Assembly: GCF_023656415.1 (NCBI RefSeq) | Contig: NZ_JAMOIL010000009.1 | Location: forward strand, 124,001-188,000 | Source: Nocardioides bruguierae | GTDB taxonomy: Bacteria; Actinomycetota; Actinomycetes; Propionibacteriales; Nocardioidaceae | Length of the DNA: 64,000 nt | Direction: 5' to 3' | Part shown: piece by piece, positions 43,474 to 56,272 of the stretch | How positions within the stretch are numbered: position 1 is the first letter of the stretch | How the letters are laid out: every line of letters starts with the position of its first letter | Notes under the pieces: model-generated | The model's input: the letters and a program-made list of their open reading frames with translations, nothing else | What the model was told of the DNA's origin: nothing | The model's database searches: none | Translations under genes and position numbers: made by a program

Positions 43474-44310
43474 TCACTTCGGGATGTAGTTGAACCCGTC
43501 GGGGTTGGGGCCGGTGCGGCCGTCCTCGCCCTTGTCGAGGCCGGAGATGGCGGTCATCTCGTCCTCGGAGAGCTCGAAGTCGAAGATCTCGAAGTTCTCG
43601 ACCATGCGCTCGCGGTGGGTCGACTTCGGGAAGACCACGTCGCCGCGCTGGACGTGCCAGCGCAGGGTCACCTGCGAGGCGGACTTGCCGTGGGCGGCGG
43701 CGACCTTGCCGATGGTGTCGTCGTCGAGCACGGCGCCCTGGGCGATCGGCGACCACGCCTCCACGATCGCGCCGGCCTGGTGCGTGGCGGCGCGGGCGGC
43801 CTCGTTGCCGAAGAACGGGTGGACCTCGATCTGGTTCACCGCGGGCACGGTGCCGGTCTCGGCGATGATCCGCTGGAGATGGTCGGGCTGGAAGTTGGAG
43901 ACACCGACCCCGCGGGCGCCGTTGCCGACCAGCTCGGTCATGGCCTTCCAGGTCTCGACGTAGTCGACGTCGATGCCGGGCAGCGGCCAGTGGATGAGGA
44001 ACAGGTCGACGTGGGTGCCGAGCTTGCCCACGGTGTCGTCGAAGGCGCGCTTGACGTCGTCGGGGGAGTGGAAGCCGTTGTTGAGCTTGGAGGTGATCCA
44101 CAGCTCGTCGCGCGGGATGCCGGAGGAGGCGATCGCGACGCCGGTCTCCTGCTCGTTGCCGTACATCTGCGCGGTGTCGACGTGGCGGTAGCCGACCTCC
44201 AGCGCCGTGCTGACCGAGTCGGCCGTCTGGGCCGGCGGGATCTGGTAGACGCCGAAGCCGAGCTGCGGGATGGCGGTCTCGTTGTTCAGGAGGATGCTGG
44301 GAACGGACAT
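43474..44310 (-). CDS. Aldo/keto reductase (2,5-diketo-D-gluconate reductase type)
   Basis: A 278-residue NADPH-dependent TIM-barrel reductase. The catalytic tetrad is visible: Asp and Tyr in HVDTAQMYGNE, Lys in LWITSKLNN, His in FLIHWPLPG. GVGVSNFQPDHLQRI and FPKSTHRERMVENFEIFDF (NADPH 2'-phosphate region) match the AKR5 family of Corynebacterium DkgA type. ATG 44310 is placed by GGAGGAC; an upstream in-frame start has no support. Monocistronic, terminated by the shared hairpin. Confidence 0.94.
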   Translation of the reverse strand: MSVPSILLNNETAIPQLGFGVYQIPPAQTADSVSTALEVGYRHVDTAQMYGNEQETGVAIASSGIPRDELWITSKLNNGFHSPDDVKRAFDDTVGKLGTHVDLFLIHWPLPGIDVDYVETWKAMTELVGNGARGVGVSNFQPDHLQRIIAETGTVPAVNQIEVHPFFGNEAARAATHQAGAIVEAWSPIAQGAVLDDDTIGKVAAAHGKSASQVTLRWHVQRGDVVFPKSTHRERMVENFEIFDFELSEDEMTAISGLDKGEDGRTGPNPDGFNYIPK

Positions 44311-44367
44311 GTCCTCCAGAGGACCACCAGGGTCCGGTCCGTTCATCACCCTCGCGGACGGGGTGCT

Positions 44368-45132
44368 CTACACCCGCCCGACGGGGTGAGGGAGCAGGGC
44401 GTCCAGGTCGCTGCCGAGGCAGACCTCCGCCAGCAGGTCGGCGTGGGCCAGGGCGGTGTCGACCAGCGGCAGGTCGGTGTCGTCGGGCCCGACGAGCAGC
44501 CCGATCTCGGTGCAGGCCAGGGCGACGGCCCCGGCGCCGCGCTCGGCCAGGTCCGCGATGATCCGCAGGTACCGCGCGCGGCTGTCCTCGCGCAGCACGC
44601 CCCGGGTCAGCTCCTCGAAGACCACCCGGTCGACCTCGACACGGTCCTCGGGGCCCGGGGTCACCACGTCGATCCCGTGCCGGGCGAGCCGCTGCGCGTA
44701 GAAGTCCTCCTCCATCACCGGCCGGGTGCCCAGCAGCCCGACGGTGGTGACGCCGAGGACGCGCGCCCGCACGGCCACGGCGTCGGCGATGTGCACGAGC
44801 GGCACCTCGACGGCCGCCTCCACGGCGGGGGCGTTCTTGTGCATGAGGTTGGTGCAGATCGCCACCGCCTCGGCGCCGCCGGCGACGCACCGCTGCGCGG
44901 CCCGGGCCAGCAGCCGACCGGAGGCCTCGTAGTCCTGCGCGACCTGGCACGCCCGGACCTCGTCGAAGTCCAGCGACTGGAGGGCGATCGGGGCGGAGGC
45001 GTGCCCGCCGCGCCGCTGCGCGACGACCTCGTTGATCCGCCGGTAGTAGGTCACGGTGGAGTGCCAGGACATGCCGCCGACCAGGCCGAGGGTCGTCATC
45101 GGGGCCCGGCTGCCGGGCTGCGCGGTGCTCAT
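44368..45132 (-). CDS. Aspartate/glutamate racemase family protein
   Basis: A 254-residue cofactor-independent racemase. GLVGGMSWHSTVTYYRRIN starts the family fold; AVAICTNLMHKNA and ALACTEIGLLV hold the two catalytic cysteines and TEI motif as in aspartate racemases (YgeA type) rather than MurI. ATG 45132 is chosen; it is divergent from a LysR regulator 87 bp away that probably controls it. A GAAGA/TCTTC inverted repeat lies in the shared intergenic region (about 45163-45179). Confidence 0.92.
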   Translation of the reverse strand: MSTAQPGSRAPMTTLGLVGGMSWHSTVTYYRRINEVVAQRRGGHASAPIALQSLDFDEVRACQVAQDYEASGRLLARAAQRCVAGGAEAVAICTNLMHKNAPAVEAAVEVPLVHIADAVAVRARVLGVTTVGLLGTRPVMEEDFYAQRLARHGIDVVTPGPEDRVEVDRVVFEELTRGVLREDSRARYLRIIADLAERGAGAVALACTEIGLLVGPDDTDLPLVDTALAHADLLAEVCLGSDLDALLPHPVGRV

Positions 45133-45219
45133 GGCTCCATGCTCGTCACGCCGCGCCACCCAAGGAAGACCTGTTCTTCTTGGCCGATCCATCACGTGTG
45201 CTTATGGGAGGCTGAGCGC

Positions 45220-46140
45220 GTGGCCCTCGACGTGCGACGACTCCTCATCCTCCGTGCGGTGCTGCGCGCCGGCTCCATCACCGCCGCCGCCCGCGACCTC
45301 GGGTGGACCCAGCCGGCCGTGAGCCAGCACCTGCGGGCGCTCGAGCGGGACGCCGGCGTCCCGCTGCTCCTGCGGACCTCGACCGGGGTCACGGCCACCG
45401 AGGCGGGCGCGGCGCTCCTGGGGCGGGCCGACGCCGTGGCCGCCGAGCTGCACGCCGCGGAGGAGGAGCTGGCCGCGCTGGCCGGGCTGCGGGCGGGCCG
45501 GGTGCGGCTCCAGGCCTTCCCGAGCGGGGCGGCGACCCTCGTGCCGGCGGCGATCGAGGCGCTGGCGCGCGCCCACCGGGGCGTGACCGTGGGGCTGGAG
45601 GAGGCCGAGCCCGAGACGTCCGTGCCGGCCGTGCTCGCCGGTGACGCCGACCTCGCGCTCGCCTTCGCGCACGACGGACCGCCCGCCGACCTCGGCCCCC
45701 TGGTGTGGCGGCCGCTCCTGGTGGAGCCGGTGCTGCTCGTGACCGGGCCCGGCCGCCCCGCCCCGTCCACCCTCGCGGCCCTGGCCGACGAGCCCTGGGT
45801 GGGTGGCTGCGTCCGGTGCCGCACGCACCTGCTGGCGGCGTGCCGGGCGGCCGGGTTCGAGCCTGCGCTGCGGCACACCACCGACGACTACGTCGTGGTG
45901 CAGAACCTCGTGGCGCGCGGGCTGGGCGTCACCGCGCTGCCCGCCTCGGCCCTGGCCGCCTACCGGCACCCGGACGTCACGGTGCGGCCGCTGGCCGGGC
46001 TGGGTGAGCGGCACGTGGGGGTCGTGCACCGGGTCGGCGCCGACGCCGTGCCGGCCACCGCGGCGCTGCTCTCGCGCCTGGAGACGGTCGCGGCCGCGGG
46101 CACCTCGGTTCGGCCCGTCGGGGTCGGCGCGGCAGACTAG
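45220..46140 (+). CDS. LysR-family transcriptional regulator
   Basis: A 306-residue LysR protein. The DNA-binding domain is LDVRRLLILRAVLRAGSITAAARDLGWTQPAVSQHLRALE; the effector domain follows, with two close cysteines (GGCVRCRTH) unusual at that place and possibly metal- or thiol-sensitive. GTG 45220 has GGGAGG upstream. It is divergent from the racemase, a typical LysR-target arrangement. The Nudix gene begins 4 bp after its stop. Confidence 0.92.
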   Translation: MALDVRRLLILRAVLRAGSITAAARDLGWTQPAVSQHLRALERDAGVPLLLRTSTGVTATEAGAALLGRADAVAAELHAAEEELAALAGLRAGRVRLQAFPSGAATLVPAAIEALARAHRGVTVGLEEAEPETSVPAVLAGDADLALAFAHDGPPADLGPLVWRPLLVEPVLLVTGPGRPAPSTLAALADEPWVGGCVRCRTHLLAACRAAGFEPALRHTTDDYVVVQNLVARGLGVTALPASALAAYRHPDVTVRPLAGLGERHVGVVHRVGADAVPATAALLSRLETVAAAGTSVRPVGVGAAD

Positions 46141-46144
46141 GAGG

Positions 46145-46594
46145 ATGCACTACACCGCCTACGACACCCGGTTGGCCTCGTACGCCGTCGTCGTCGACGG
46201 TGAGGGCGGGGACGTCCGCGTCCTGCTGGCCCTGTGGAACGAGGGCACCCGTCGGCAGTGGACGCTGCCCGGCGGCGGCGTCGAGCTGCACGAGAACGTG
46301 GAGCAGGGCGTCGTGCGCGAGGTCCGCGAGGAGACCGGCTACGAGGCCGAGCTGTGCGGCCTCCTGGGCGTGGACAGCTACGTGCTCGACCCGCACCGCC
46401 GCCACGTCGACACCGACCGTCCGTTCAAGGCCGTGCGCACCATCTTCAAGGCGCACGTCGTCGGGGGCGAGCTCGCGCCCGAGGTCGACGGCTCCACGGA
46501 CGAGGCGCGCTGGTTCTCCCTCGACGAGATCGCCGTGCTCGACCGCGTCTCCGTGGTCGACATCGGCCTGCGCATGGCGGGCCTCATCGCCTGA
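46145..46594 (+). CDS. Nudix hydrolase
   Basis: A 149-residue hydrolase with an intact Nudix box GGGVELHENVEQGVVREVREETGYEAEL (G-x5-E-x7-REVREETGY). The preceding YAVVVDGEGGDVRVLLALWNEG and later RTIFKAHVVGG fit small nucleoside-diphosphate-X hydrolases. AGGAGG sits directly before the ATG, just after the LysR stop, so the two may be co-transcribed. Substrate unknown. Confidence 0.92.
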   Translation: MHYTAYDTRLASYAVVVDGEGGDVRVLLALWNEGTRRQWTLPGGGVELHENVEQGVVREVREETGYEAELCGLLGVDSYVLDPHRRHVDTDRPFKAVRTIFKAHVVGGELAPEVDGSTDEARWFSLDEIAVLDRVSVVDIGLRMAGLIA

Positions 46595-46640
46595 CGCGCC
46601 GGCGCTGCGTCCGACTCGGGGCCGGACTCGGGGGCCGGGG

Positions 46641-47162
46641 TCAGCGGGTCGTGGGCACCCAGTAGCGGCGCTTCGGGGTCGGGTCGTCCTCCGGGCCGGG
46701 GACGACGTCCTCGAGCACCCCGCCGCAGCCGAGGATGACGGCGGCCGAGCCGAGGTTGCCGTCGTCGCAGGTCACCAGGGCCTGCTCCACCCCGGCCTCC
46801 GCGAGCCGCTGGAGCGCGCTGGTCAGCATCAGCGAGGCGTAGCCGCGGCGCCGGAAGCCGGGTCGCACGCCGTAGCCGACGTGGCCGCCCCACCGGGTCA
46901 GCCAGTCGTTCAGCTCGTACCGGATCGAGACGCGGCCGGCGATCTCCCCGTCGACCACGAGGACCAGGAACTCGGCCGGCACGCGGCCTGCGGGCGGGTC
47001 GGTGCGCAGGGTGGGCAGCCGCTCCACGAAGTCGGCCCACGGCTCGTCCTCGCCGATCTCGAGGAGGAAGGTGAAGTCGTCCGCCGAGAGCTCGGAGTGG
47101 GCGGCGCGCACGGCCGCCTCGTCGTCGACGGTGAGGCTGCGCAGGACGGGCTCGGTGCTCAT
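46641..47162 (-). CDS. GNAT-family N-acetyltransferase
   Basis: A 173-residue GNAT protein: [19 protein letters not shown] leads to the acetyl-CoA segment [22 protein letters not shown] (R-R-x-G-Y/A form), followed by [24 protein letters not shown], as in the YhhY/acetyltransferase group with N-x-x-S. The final PTPKRRYWV is a common ending of this subfamily. ATG 47162. It is divergent from dnaK, with the HAIR operator between them. Confidence 0.92.
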   Translation of the reverse strand: MSTEPVLRSLTVDDEAAVRAAHSELSADDFTFLLEIGEDEPWADFVERLPTLRTDPPAGRVPAEFLVLVVDGEIAGRVSIRYELNDWLTRWGGHVGYGVRPGFRRRGYASLMLTSALQRLAEAGVEQALVTCDDGNLGSAAVILGCGGVLEDVVPGPEDDPTPKRRYWVPTTR

Positions 47163-47257
47163 GGGGACACGGTCGCTGCTCCTGGGCGCCGCGGCCAACT
47201 CCTTTCGGGTCACCGGGAATGGATCGACGCGCGGCAGCATTGCACCCAGTGAGAAAA

Positions 47258-47278
47258 GTTGAGTCGATGCCACTCAAG
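47258..47278 (+). promoter_or_regulatory. HAIR operator (HspR site) before dnaK
   Basis: GTTGAGT-N7-ACTCAAG matches the HspR-associated inverted repeat CTTGAGT-N7-ACTCAAG at 13 of 14 positions. It lies 5 bp before the candidate -35, so HspR would block the dnaK promoter. Confidence 0.9.
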
Positions 47279-47282
47279 AGAC

Positions 47283-47311
47283 TTGTACGAGAGTCGGCAG
47301 CGACGCATAGT
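47283..47311 (+). promoter_or_regulatory. Candidate dnaK promoter
   Basis: TTGTAC (47283-47288), 17-bp spacer, CATAGT (47306-47311), next to the HAIR operator. The implied 5' leader is about 155 nt. Confidence 0.55.
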
Positions 47312-47473
47312 GGTTCTCGACGAGCCCGGCTGAGCGATCAGCGGGGCCCCCTGAGCCCGCCGCCGTCCGCCCCCGAGCGAGGCGGAGCGGACGCGGCCCA
47401 CAGACAGGCAGCAGCAAACCCGAGCAGCCCGACCCCGACCGGGGAGGGCGCTCCACACCAGGAGGTACTCACC

Positions 47474-49324
<1,851 letters not shown>

Positions 49325-49401
49325 CCCAGGCCGACGACGCCGCGGGGCGGGAGCAGGCCGCTCCCGCCCCCGGCGGCACCTTCGGAGAGGAGGCAGCGAC
49401 G

Positions 49402-49935
49402 ATGACCGAGGAGACCGAGGTCGAGCAGCCGCTGGCCGCTGACGAGACGAACGCCGACACCCCGGCCGCCGAGCCCGTGGTGGAGGAGACCGTCGACCCC
49501 GTCGCCGAGGCCGAGGCCCGCGCCGCCGAGCGCACCGCGGACCTCCAGCGCCTGCAGGCCGAGTTCGTCAACTACAAGCGGCGCGTCGAGCGGGACCGCG
49601 AGCAGCTGCGCGAGAACGCCACCTACCAGGCGCTCGCGCCCATCGTCGAGGTGCTGGACACCATCGACCGCGCCCGCGACCACGAGCCGCTCGAGGGCGG
49701 GTTCAAGGCCGTGGCCGAGCAGCTCGAGCGCACGGTGGCCTCCTCCGGCCTCGTCCGCTTCGGCGAGCCCGGTGACGCCTTCGACCCCAACCTGCACGAG
49801 GCGCTCTCCCACGTGGGCACCGACCCCGAGGTCAGCGTCACCACGTGCAAGGTGATCGCCAAGGCCGGCTACCGGATCGGCGACCGCGTCGTCCGCGCCG
49901 CCCAGGTGCTCGTGGTCGACCCGGCCGAGGGCTGA
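49402..49935 (+). CDS. grpE: Nucleotide exchange factor GrpE
   Basis: Releases ADP from DnaK. From ATG 49402 it is 177 residues: an acidic disordered N-terminus, a long helix (TADLQRLQAEFVNYKRRVERDREQLRENATYQALAPI), and a C-terminal beta domain (FGEPGDAFDPNLHEALSHV, GYRIGDRVVRAAQVLV) as usual. ATG 49402 is favoured by AGGAGG eight bases upstream. A GTG at 49321 overlapping the dnaK stop (GTGA) is a real alternative giving 204 residues by translational coupling. Confidence 0.92.
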   Translation: MTEETEVEQPLAADETNADTPAAEPVVEETVDPVAEAEARAAERTADLQRLQAEFVNYKRRVERDREQLRENATYQALAPIVEVLDTIDRARDHEPLEGGFKAVAEQLERTVASSGLVRFGEPGDAFDPNLHEALSHVGTDPEVSVTTCKVIAKAGYRIGDRVVRAAQVLVVDPAEG

Positions 49936-49972
49936 GCGACCAGCACCACCCAGCAGGACCCAGCACCACCCG

Positions 49973-50015
49973 CCCGGCCCCGGAGCGGCGCCCCCGCGGC
50001 GCCCCCGGGGCCGGG
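49973..50015 (+). other. Intercistronic hairpin between grpE and dnaJ
   Basis: CCCGGCCCCGG and its exact complement flank a 21-nt GC-rich loop that can fold further. Tandem CAGCACCACC repeats precede it. It could reduce read-through or mark an mRNA processing site within the operon. Confidence 0.55.
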
Positions 50016-50062
50016 GACCATGAGCGAGGGCACGACCCGCGTGAGCGAGAGGAGGAGGCCAG

Positions 50063-51259
50063 ATGGCTGACAACGACGGCTTCCGCGCCGACTGGGCGCA
50101 GAAGGACTTCTACTCCGTGCTCGGCGTGAAGAGGGACGCCGGCGCGGACGAGATCAAGAAGGCCTACCGCAAGCTCGCGCGCGAGAACCACCCCGACTCC
50201 AACCCCGACGACACCTTGAAGCACGACCGCTTCAAGGAGGTCGCCGAGGCCTACGACGTCGTCGGCGACCCCGACAAGCGCACGAAGTACGACGAGTTCC
50301 GCAGCGCCTACGGCTCCGGCTTCCGCCCGGGCTTCGGGCACAACGCCGGCGGCACCAGCGGCTACGGCTTCGGCCAGCAGGGCGGGATCAACCTCGAGGA
50401 CCTGCTGCGCGACCAGGGCGGCTCCGGCGGCTTCGGCGACATGTTCGGCGACCTCTTCGGCGGTGGCGGACGTCGCCAGCAGCGCCGGCCCCGGGCCACC
50501 AAGGGCGCGGACGTCGAGTCCAGCGCCACCATCAGCTTCACCGACGCCATCGACGGCGTGACGATCTCGCTGCGGCTCACCTCCGAGACCGCCTGCGAGA
50601 CCTGCTCCGGCACCGGCGGCAAGCCCGGCACCAAGCCGCACGTGTGCCCCGAGTGCGAGGGCACGGGCTTCGTCACCAACAGCGTCGGCGGCGCCTTCTC
50701 GATGAACGAGACCTGCCCCGCCTGCGGCGGCCGCCAGCTCACCTACGACCAGCCCTGCCCCACCTGCCTGGGCTCCGGTCGCGGCCGCTCCGCGCGCACC
50801 ATCCAGGCCCGCATCCCCGCGGGCGTGAAGGACGGGCAGCGCATCCGGCTGCGCGGCAAGGGCGCCCCCGGCGAGAACGGCGGCCCCGCCGGCGACCTCT
50901 TCGTCACGGTGAAGGTCTCCGGCCACCGGGTCTTCGGTCGCAAGGAGGACAACCTCACCCTCGACGTGCCCGTCGGCTTCGACGAGCTGGCCCTGGGCGC
51001 CGAGATCAAGGTGCCCACCCTCGGCGGCGCACCGGTCACCCTGCGGGTGCCGGCCGGCACCCCGGACGGCCGGACCTTCCGCGTCCGGGGCAAGGGCGCC
51101 CCCAAGGCGGACGGCTCCCGCGGGGACCTGCTCGCCACGGTCAAGGTGCACGTGCCCGCCCAGCTCGACGCCGAGGCCCGGGCCGCGGTCGAGGCGTACC
51201 GTGCGGCCATGGCCGACAAGCCGCTGCGCGCCAACCTGTTCAGCCAGGCCGGTCAGTGA
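50063..51259 (+). CDS. dnaJ: Chaperone DnaJ
   Basis: A 398-residue Hsp40 co-chaperone. The J-domain carries KDFYSVLGVKRDAGADEIKKAYRKLARENHPDSNPD with the HPD motif. A Gly/Phe region (GSGGFGDMFGDLFGGGG) follows. The zinc region has four CxxC pairs: CETCSGTG, CPECEGTG, CPACGGRQ and CPTCLGSG; the third lacks the usual final G-x-G. The C-terminal domains include RIPAGVKDGQRIRLRGKG. GGAGGAGGCC lies before the ATG. It overlaps hspR by one base (TGATG). Confidence 0.97.
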   Translation: MADNDGFRADWAQKDFYSVLGVKRDAGADEIKKAYRKLARENHPDSNPDDTLKHDRFKEVAEAYDVVGDPDKRTKYDEFRSAYGSGFRPGFGHNAGGTSGYGFGQQGGINLEDLLRDQGGSGGFGDMFGDLFGGGGRRQQRRPRATKGADVESSATISFTDAIDGVTISLRLTSETACETCSGTGGKPGTKPHVCPECEGTGFVTNSVGGAFSMNETCPACGGRQLTYDQPCPTCLGSGRGRSARTIQARIPAGVKDGQRIRLRGKGAPGENGGPAGDLFVTVKVSGHRVFGRKEDNLTLDVPVGFDELALGAEIKVPTLGGAPVTLRVPAGTPDGRTFRVRGKGAPKADGSRGDLLATVKVHVPAQLDAEARAAVEAYRAAMADKPLRANLFSQAGQ

Positions 51260-51735
51260 TGGCGGGCCGCCAGGGAGCAGGCGGGGGCAGCCCGTTCGGT
51301 GACCCGGACGCGGCCGTCTTCGTCATCTCCGTCGCTGCCGAGCTCACCGGCCTGCACCCGCAGACGCTGCGCACCTACGAGCGGATGGGGCTCATCACCC
51401 CCGGCCGCACCGGTGGGGGTGGCCGCCGCTACAGCCAGCGCGACGTCGAGCGGCTGCGCCAGATCGCCGAGCTGACGGCGTCCGGCACCGGCATCGAGGG
51501 CGTGCGACGCATCCTCGAGCTGGAGAACCAGGTCGACGCGCTCGCCGCCCGCAACGGCGAGCTCGTGGACGAGAACGAGCACCTGCGCGAGGCGCTGCGC
51601 CAGGCCGCGCTGCGGCTGCGCGCGGCGCAGGCGGGCGAGCCGGCGTCCGGTGCTCCCTCCTCGGGCGGGCGCCTGCCCGTGCTGCGCCGGCCCGACCCCG
51701 GCCAGTCGATGGTCGTCTGGCGCCGGGGGCGCTGA
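51259..51735 (+). CDS. hspR: Heat-shock repressor HspR (MerR family)
   Basis: A 158-residue repressor. FVISVAAELTGLHPQTLRTYERMGLITPGRTGGGGRRYSQRDVERLRQIAEL is a standard MerR-type DNA-binding domain in the form specific to HspR, and ELENQVDALAARNGELVDEN is the dimerisation coiled coil. HspR binds HAIR sites with DnaK as co-repressor in actinobacteria. It overlaps dnaJ by one base, and HAIR sites stand before both dnaK and clpB here, giving a complete autoregulated circuit. Confidence 0.96.
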   Translation: MAGRQGAGGGSPFGDPDAAVFVISVAAELTGLHPQTLRTYERMGLITPGRTGGGGRRYSQRDVERLRQIAELTASGTGIEGVRRILELENQVDALAARNGELVDENEHLREALRQAALRLRAAQAGEPASGAPSSGGRLPVLRRPDPGQSMVVWRRGR

Positions 51736-51759
51736 GCGCCGCTCCCTCAGGCCTTTCCC

Positions 51760-53229
51760 TCAGGCCTGCGTGACCGCCGGGAGCGCCACCGTGAACACCG
51801 AGCCGCCGTACTGGCCGGGCTCGTAGCCGGCGCGGCCGCCCTGCGCCTCGGCCAGGCCGCGCACCACGTAGAGGCCGAGGCCGGTGCCGGTGGCCACGGT
51901 GCCGCTGGCGCGGGAGAACTCCGCGAACAGCTGCGCGCGGAACTCCTCGGGCACGCCGCGGCCGTGGTCGACGACGTCGATCGCGACCAGGGCTCCCTCG
52001 GGCCGCACGTGCACGGACCAGGGCGCCTGCCCGTACTTCAGGGCGTTGCCGACGAGGTTGGTGACCATCTGCTCCAGGCGCAGCGGGTCCGCCACGACGC
52101 GCCGGTCGTCCTCGACGACCACCTCGACCTCGTCGCCGAAGCGGTCGGCGACGAGCGCCCGGACGGTCGCCTCGACGTCGACCTCGCGCGGGTCCAGCCT
52201 CAGGGTGCCCCGCTGGATCTGGGCGGTGGTGAGCAGGTCCGCGGTGATGCCGTCGAGGATGCGGGCCTGCCGCGAGACCGAGGTCATCAGCCGGGCCTGG
52301 GTCTCGCCGTCCAGCTCGGACCCGCCGCCCCACGTGCTGGCCTCCGCGATGCCGCAGATGACCGCGACCGGCCCGCGGATCTCGTGGGCCGCGGTGGCGA
52401 TGGCGCGGCGCAGCACGGCGACGTCGTCCTGCCCCGAGTCGAGGTAGACGAGCAGCGAGGCGTGGCTGCTGCGGCGCAGCACCACCCGCGCGGTCGTGCC
52501 CCCGAGGTCGACCTCGAAGGCGGCGTCGTCGCTGAGCCGGTGGTAGGCCACCAGCGTGGCCAGGGGGCCGTTGACGAAGCCGAGGGGGCTGCCGACGTCC
52601 GCGCCGTCCAGCTGGCGCCGGGCCACCGGGTTGATCCGCAGCACCCGCAGCAGCGGCTCGTCGGCCAGCTCCACGACGCCCACCGGCGCGAGGTCCAGCG
52701 CCTCGGCCCAGGCGTCGCCCGCCCCGCCGCCCGCTCCGCCGCCCGTCGGCGCCGGGTGCCGGTGGTCGGACGGGGCGGGGTGGTGCCCCTCCAGGACCAC
52801 CTGGTCCGGGGCGGTCGGCTGCGCCACCGTCAGCGAGCGGGCGGTGGCCGCGGGCACGCCGGCCACCACGTCCTGGAGGTAGGCCAGCACGGAGTCCAGC
52901 GAGCTGCCCTTCTGCACGTAGCCGTCCGCGCCGTTGGCCAGCGCGCGGTCGGACATCTGCGTGGCGCCGAAGCCGGAGAGCACGATGATCGTGGCCTCGG
53001 GCACCGCGCGGCGCAGCGCCGGCAGCGCGTCGAGCCCGTCGACGACCGGCATCGAGAGGTCCAGGAGGACGATGTCCGGCTCGGTCTCGCGCACGACCTC
53101 CACGCCGCGGCGGCCGTCGCCGGCCTCGCCGACCACCTCGAACCCACCCCGGTGCAGCGCCAGCCTGAGCAGCTCGCGCAGGTCGGAGGTGTCGTCGATG
53201 ATCACGACGCGGTGCCGGGTGCTGCTCAT
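51760..53229 (-). CDS. Response-regulator/histidine-kinase fusion (N-terminal REC, PAS-like, HisKA-HATPase)
   Basis: A 489-residue cytoplasmic signalling protein with no membrane helix. Residues 7-123 are a receiver domain with acidic pocket D12/D13, phospho-acceptor D57 in LLDLSMP, and conserved K107. A Pro/Gly/His linker follows, then a PAS-like region (about 176-265), and the kinase core: H282 in AATAAHEIRGPVAVI, N-box QMVTNLVGNALKYG, DHGRGVPEEF and TGTGLGLYVVRGLAEAQGG. The REC-first order makes it a kinase whose activity is likely gated by phosphorylation from another kinase. It converges on hspR and is divergent from clpB. Confidence 0.9.
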   Translation of the reverse strand: MSSTRHRVVIIDDTSDLRELLRLALHRGGFEVVGEAGDGRRGVEVVRETEPDIVLLDLSMPVVDGLDALPALRRAVPEATIIVLSGFGATQMSDRALANGADGYVQKGSSLDSVLAYLQDVVAGVPAATARSLTVAQPTAPDQVVLEGHHPAPSDHRHPAPTGGGAGGGAGDAWAEALDLAPVGVVELADEPLLRVLRINPVARRQLDGADVGSPLGFVNGPLATLVAYHRLSDDAAFEVDLGGTTARVVLRRSSHASLLVYLDSGQDDVAVLRRAIATAAHEIRGPVAVICGIAEASTWGGGSELDGETQARLMTSVSRQARILDGITADLLTTAQIQRGTLRLDPREVDVEATVRALVADRFGDEVEVVVEDDRRVVADPLRLEQMVTNLVGNALKYGQAPWSVHVRPEGALVAIDVVDHGRGVPEEFRAQLFAEFSRASGTVATGTGLGLYVVRGLAEAQGGRAGYEPGQYGGSVFTVALPAVTQA

Positions 53230-53422
53230 GGGGCCTCTTCGCGGGGGGAGGGCGGGCCTGGACTCTCAGGAGGAGACTGGCACGGATCGGTGCCCAGCGG
53301 GACCGGTTGGCGAGACGTGGGCCACACGTGGCGCCGCCGTGGCCACCCTGTGGCCCCGCGTCCCGCGGGACGGCCCCCGGCGGCACGCAGGTCTGCCGGG
53401 CGCCGCGGGAACAACGTCCCGA

Positions 53423-53460
53423 CTTGAGTGGAATAGGCTCAACTTTCTTGATGTTGAGCC
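53423..53460 (+). promoter_or_regulatory. HAIR-type operators before clpB
   Basis: CTTGAGT-N7-GCTCAAC (53423-53443) matches the HAIR consensus at 12 of 14 positions. It shares its right half with a second palindrome, GGCTCAAC-N9-GTTGAGCC (53436-53460), with perfect 8-bp arms. The clpB start is 70 bp downstream. Confidence 0.8.
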
Positions 53461-53530
53461 AGGTGACCGCCACACTGGGTGGTGGGCCGCGCACGTCGCG
53501 GAAGTCGTCGTTCAGGAGGGGACAGGACTC

Positions 53531-56127
<2,597 letters not shown>

Positions 56128-56143
<16 letters not shown>

Positions 56144-56197
56144 GCGTGAAGGAGTGAGCGTGCGGGCCTGAGCGTGCGGGCCTGAGCGTGCAGGCCT
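56128..56197 (+). repeat. 14-bp tandem repeat (five units) across the clpB stop codon
   Basis: GAGCGTGCAGGAGT, GAGCGTGAAGGAGT, GAGCGTGCGGGCCT twice, GAGCGTGCAGGCCT. The clpB TGA (56141-56143) straddles the first and second units, so copy number changes would not alter the protein but repeat the stop. Confidence 0.95.
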
Positions 56198-56218
56198 GAC
56201 GGGCGCGCCCCGGAACGA

Positions 56219-56255
56219 CAGCAGCCCCCGACCCGGTGAGGGTCGGGGGCTGCTG
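56219..56255. terminator. Bidirectional hairpin terminator
   Basis: Perfect 16-bp arms CAGCAGCCCCCGACCC and complement around GGTGA, between clpB and the convergent alcohol dehydrogenase. Confidence 0.92.
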
Positions 56256-56272
56256 CGTGGTGCGGGTGAGCC

